A DNA stretch of 64,000 nt. It comes from Mesostigma viride (Eukaryota > Streptophyta > Mesostigmatophyceae > Mesostigmatales > Mesostigmataceae). The notes under the pieces were generated by a model that saw only the letters and a list, made by a program, of their open reading frames with translations, was not told the DNA's origin and made no database searches. The stretch spans positions 181,501 to 245,500 of the forward strand of contig RPFO01000436.1 in assembly GCA_009746045.1 (NCBI GenBank). Reading direction: 5' to 3'. Position numbers and translations under genes: made by a program. Numbering within the stretch: position 1 is the first letter of the stretch; each line of letters starts with the position of its first letter. This document shows, piece by piece, positions 63,321 to 64,000 of this stretch.

Positions 63321-63809
63321 GGCTGTTTCCACACTTGACTCCGACTAGCTTGGAAATCTCCCAGATTTGGCCTAATTCGTCCGGGTCAGGGTGCGGGTCA
63401 ACCTAGTCCGGGTCAGGGTCGGCGCGCAGGACGGACCGGTCCGTAATTGGCAGGAATATCGGCCGCGGACAGCGAGCTAATCGGGGATACAGTCACACTT
63501 GCCCCACGCGGAAAGAAATTGTGTTCCTTCAATCGTTGGGAAACCGGTACGGCATCGACCTGGAGCCCAGGCAAATTCAATGGAAGTTTTGCTGACATTT
63601 CTAGCCTAGTCGCGGCTAGCGTGTGGGGGGGGGGGAAGGCAAGGGGAAACCAGGGGAAAACTAGCCGAATTTCGATATTCCGGTCATGTTTACCTAGTCC
63701 GTAGGAAATGGTCAGATTTTACCTAGTTCGCAAGTGTGACCGCGTTCCGGCCTAGATTTCGCTGAAATGCCCCGGATTTTGCCTAGTAAAAGGCAAGTGT
63801 GGAAACACC
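63321..63809. mobile_element. MITE (489 bp) with GGxTGTTTCCACACTTG ends
   Basis: Left end GGCTGTTTCCACACTTG (63321-63337). The right end is the complement GGTGTTTCCACACTTG, one base shorter. ATAA lies directly outside both (63317-63320 and 63810-63813). CCTAGTCCG and CCGGGTCAGGGT motifs are repeated internally. There is no transposase. A GG start with a short AT-rich duplication hints at PIF/Harbinger-like, but the superfamily is uncertain. Confidence 0.7.
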
Positions 63810-63813
63810 ATAA

Positions 63814-64000
63814 TTACATTCCTGAACCGTGTAGCCTATACTTTCCTCCCCTCAAATCTGCCGACTGATTGGCCGACATGCCCTCGGTTCCGATCTCCCA
63901 GTCCAGGAGAAGGGGCGCGATGTCAGCCGCGAGAACCTCATATTGCCCGGCCTGTGCATCCCTACATTCTAGGTATCTTAATTTAAAGCATACACCCCTC
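63814..64000. other. Window end, no feature recognised
   Basis: Presumably still intron 6 of the GNL3-like gene. No in-phase exon with the family's downstream motifs was found. Confidence 0.3.

Overview
The window is nuclear DNA from a eukaryote. Its genes are split by GT-AG introns, and it holds non-LTR retrotransposons, TIR transposons, minisatellites and long tetranucleotide tracts, with no operons or bacterial signals. The gene set (PDI with an ERp29 C-terminal domain, a GT29 sialyltransferase-like enzyme, an F-box/LRR protein, an SDR dehydrogenase, a nucleostemin-type GTPase) and the very GC-rich coding DNA fit a green alga or related protist. That placement is an inference of low confidence.

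Layout. 3.2-7.0 kb: last five exons of a PDI/ERp29-like ER protein on +, ending in KVEL. 7.7-10.7 kb: decayed LINE pieces and an ORF1 element. 10.8-16.9 kb: LINE-A1, on -, whose reading frames carry a PHD finger, a RING-H2, C2H2-type fingers, a reverse transcriptase with intact YLDD and a restriction-like endonuclease, behind a 170-bp tandem-repeat 5' region. 17-21 kb: LINE-B 3' pieces, TTAC microsatellites and an ORF1-only element lying between two of them. 22-35.4 kb: a GT29 gene on -, with a second LINE-A copy (A2, containing a 0.9-kb inverted duplication) inside one intron. 36.7-38.6 kb: intronless F-box/LRR gene on +. 38.65-51.1 kb: a nest of LINE-B and ORF1 elements, one split by a 1.69-kb element with TTAA target duplications. 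51.5-55.4 kb: intronless SDR gene on -, swollen to 1276 codons by low-complexity insertions. 56.46-57.10 kb: hAT-like MITE. 57.56 kb onward: nucleostemin/GNL3-family gene on +, six exons visible, running towards the right edge.

Main observation: in all three intron-containing genes, introns are filled with tandem, decaying copies of their own exon-intron junctions (exon edge plus splice site plus adjacent intron). Copies range from exact (39 bp x2 at 3997-4074) through minisatellite arrays (24 bp x about 13 at 31740-32045) to barely recognisable. This suggests that introns here grow, and perhaps arise, by repeated local duplication across splice sites. A second theme is a family of non-LTR elements whose 3' ends carry a short hairpin followed by an AT-rich tandem tail. 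These include 63-nt tail-only insertions and SINE-length copies.
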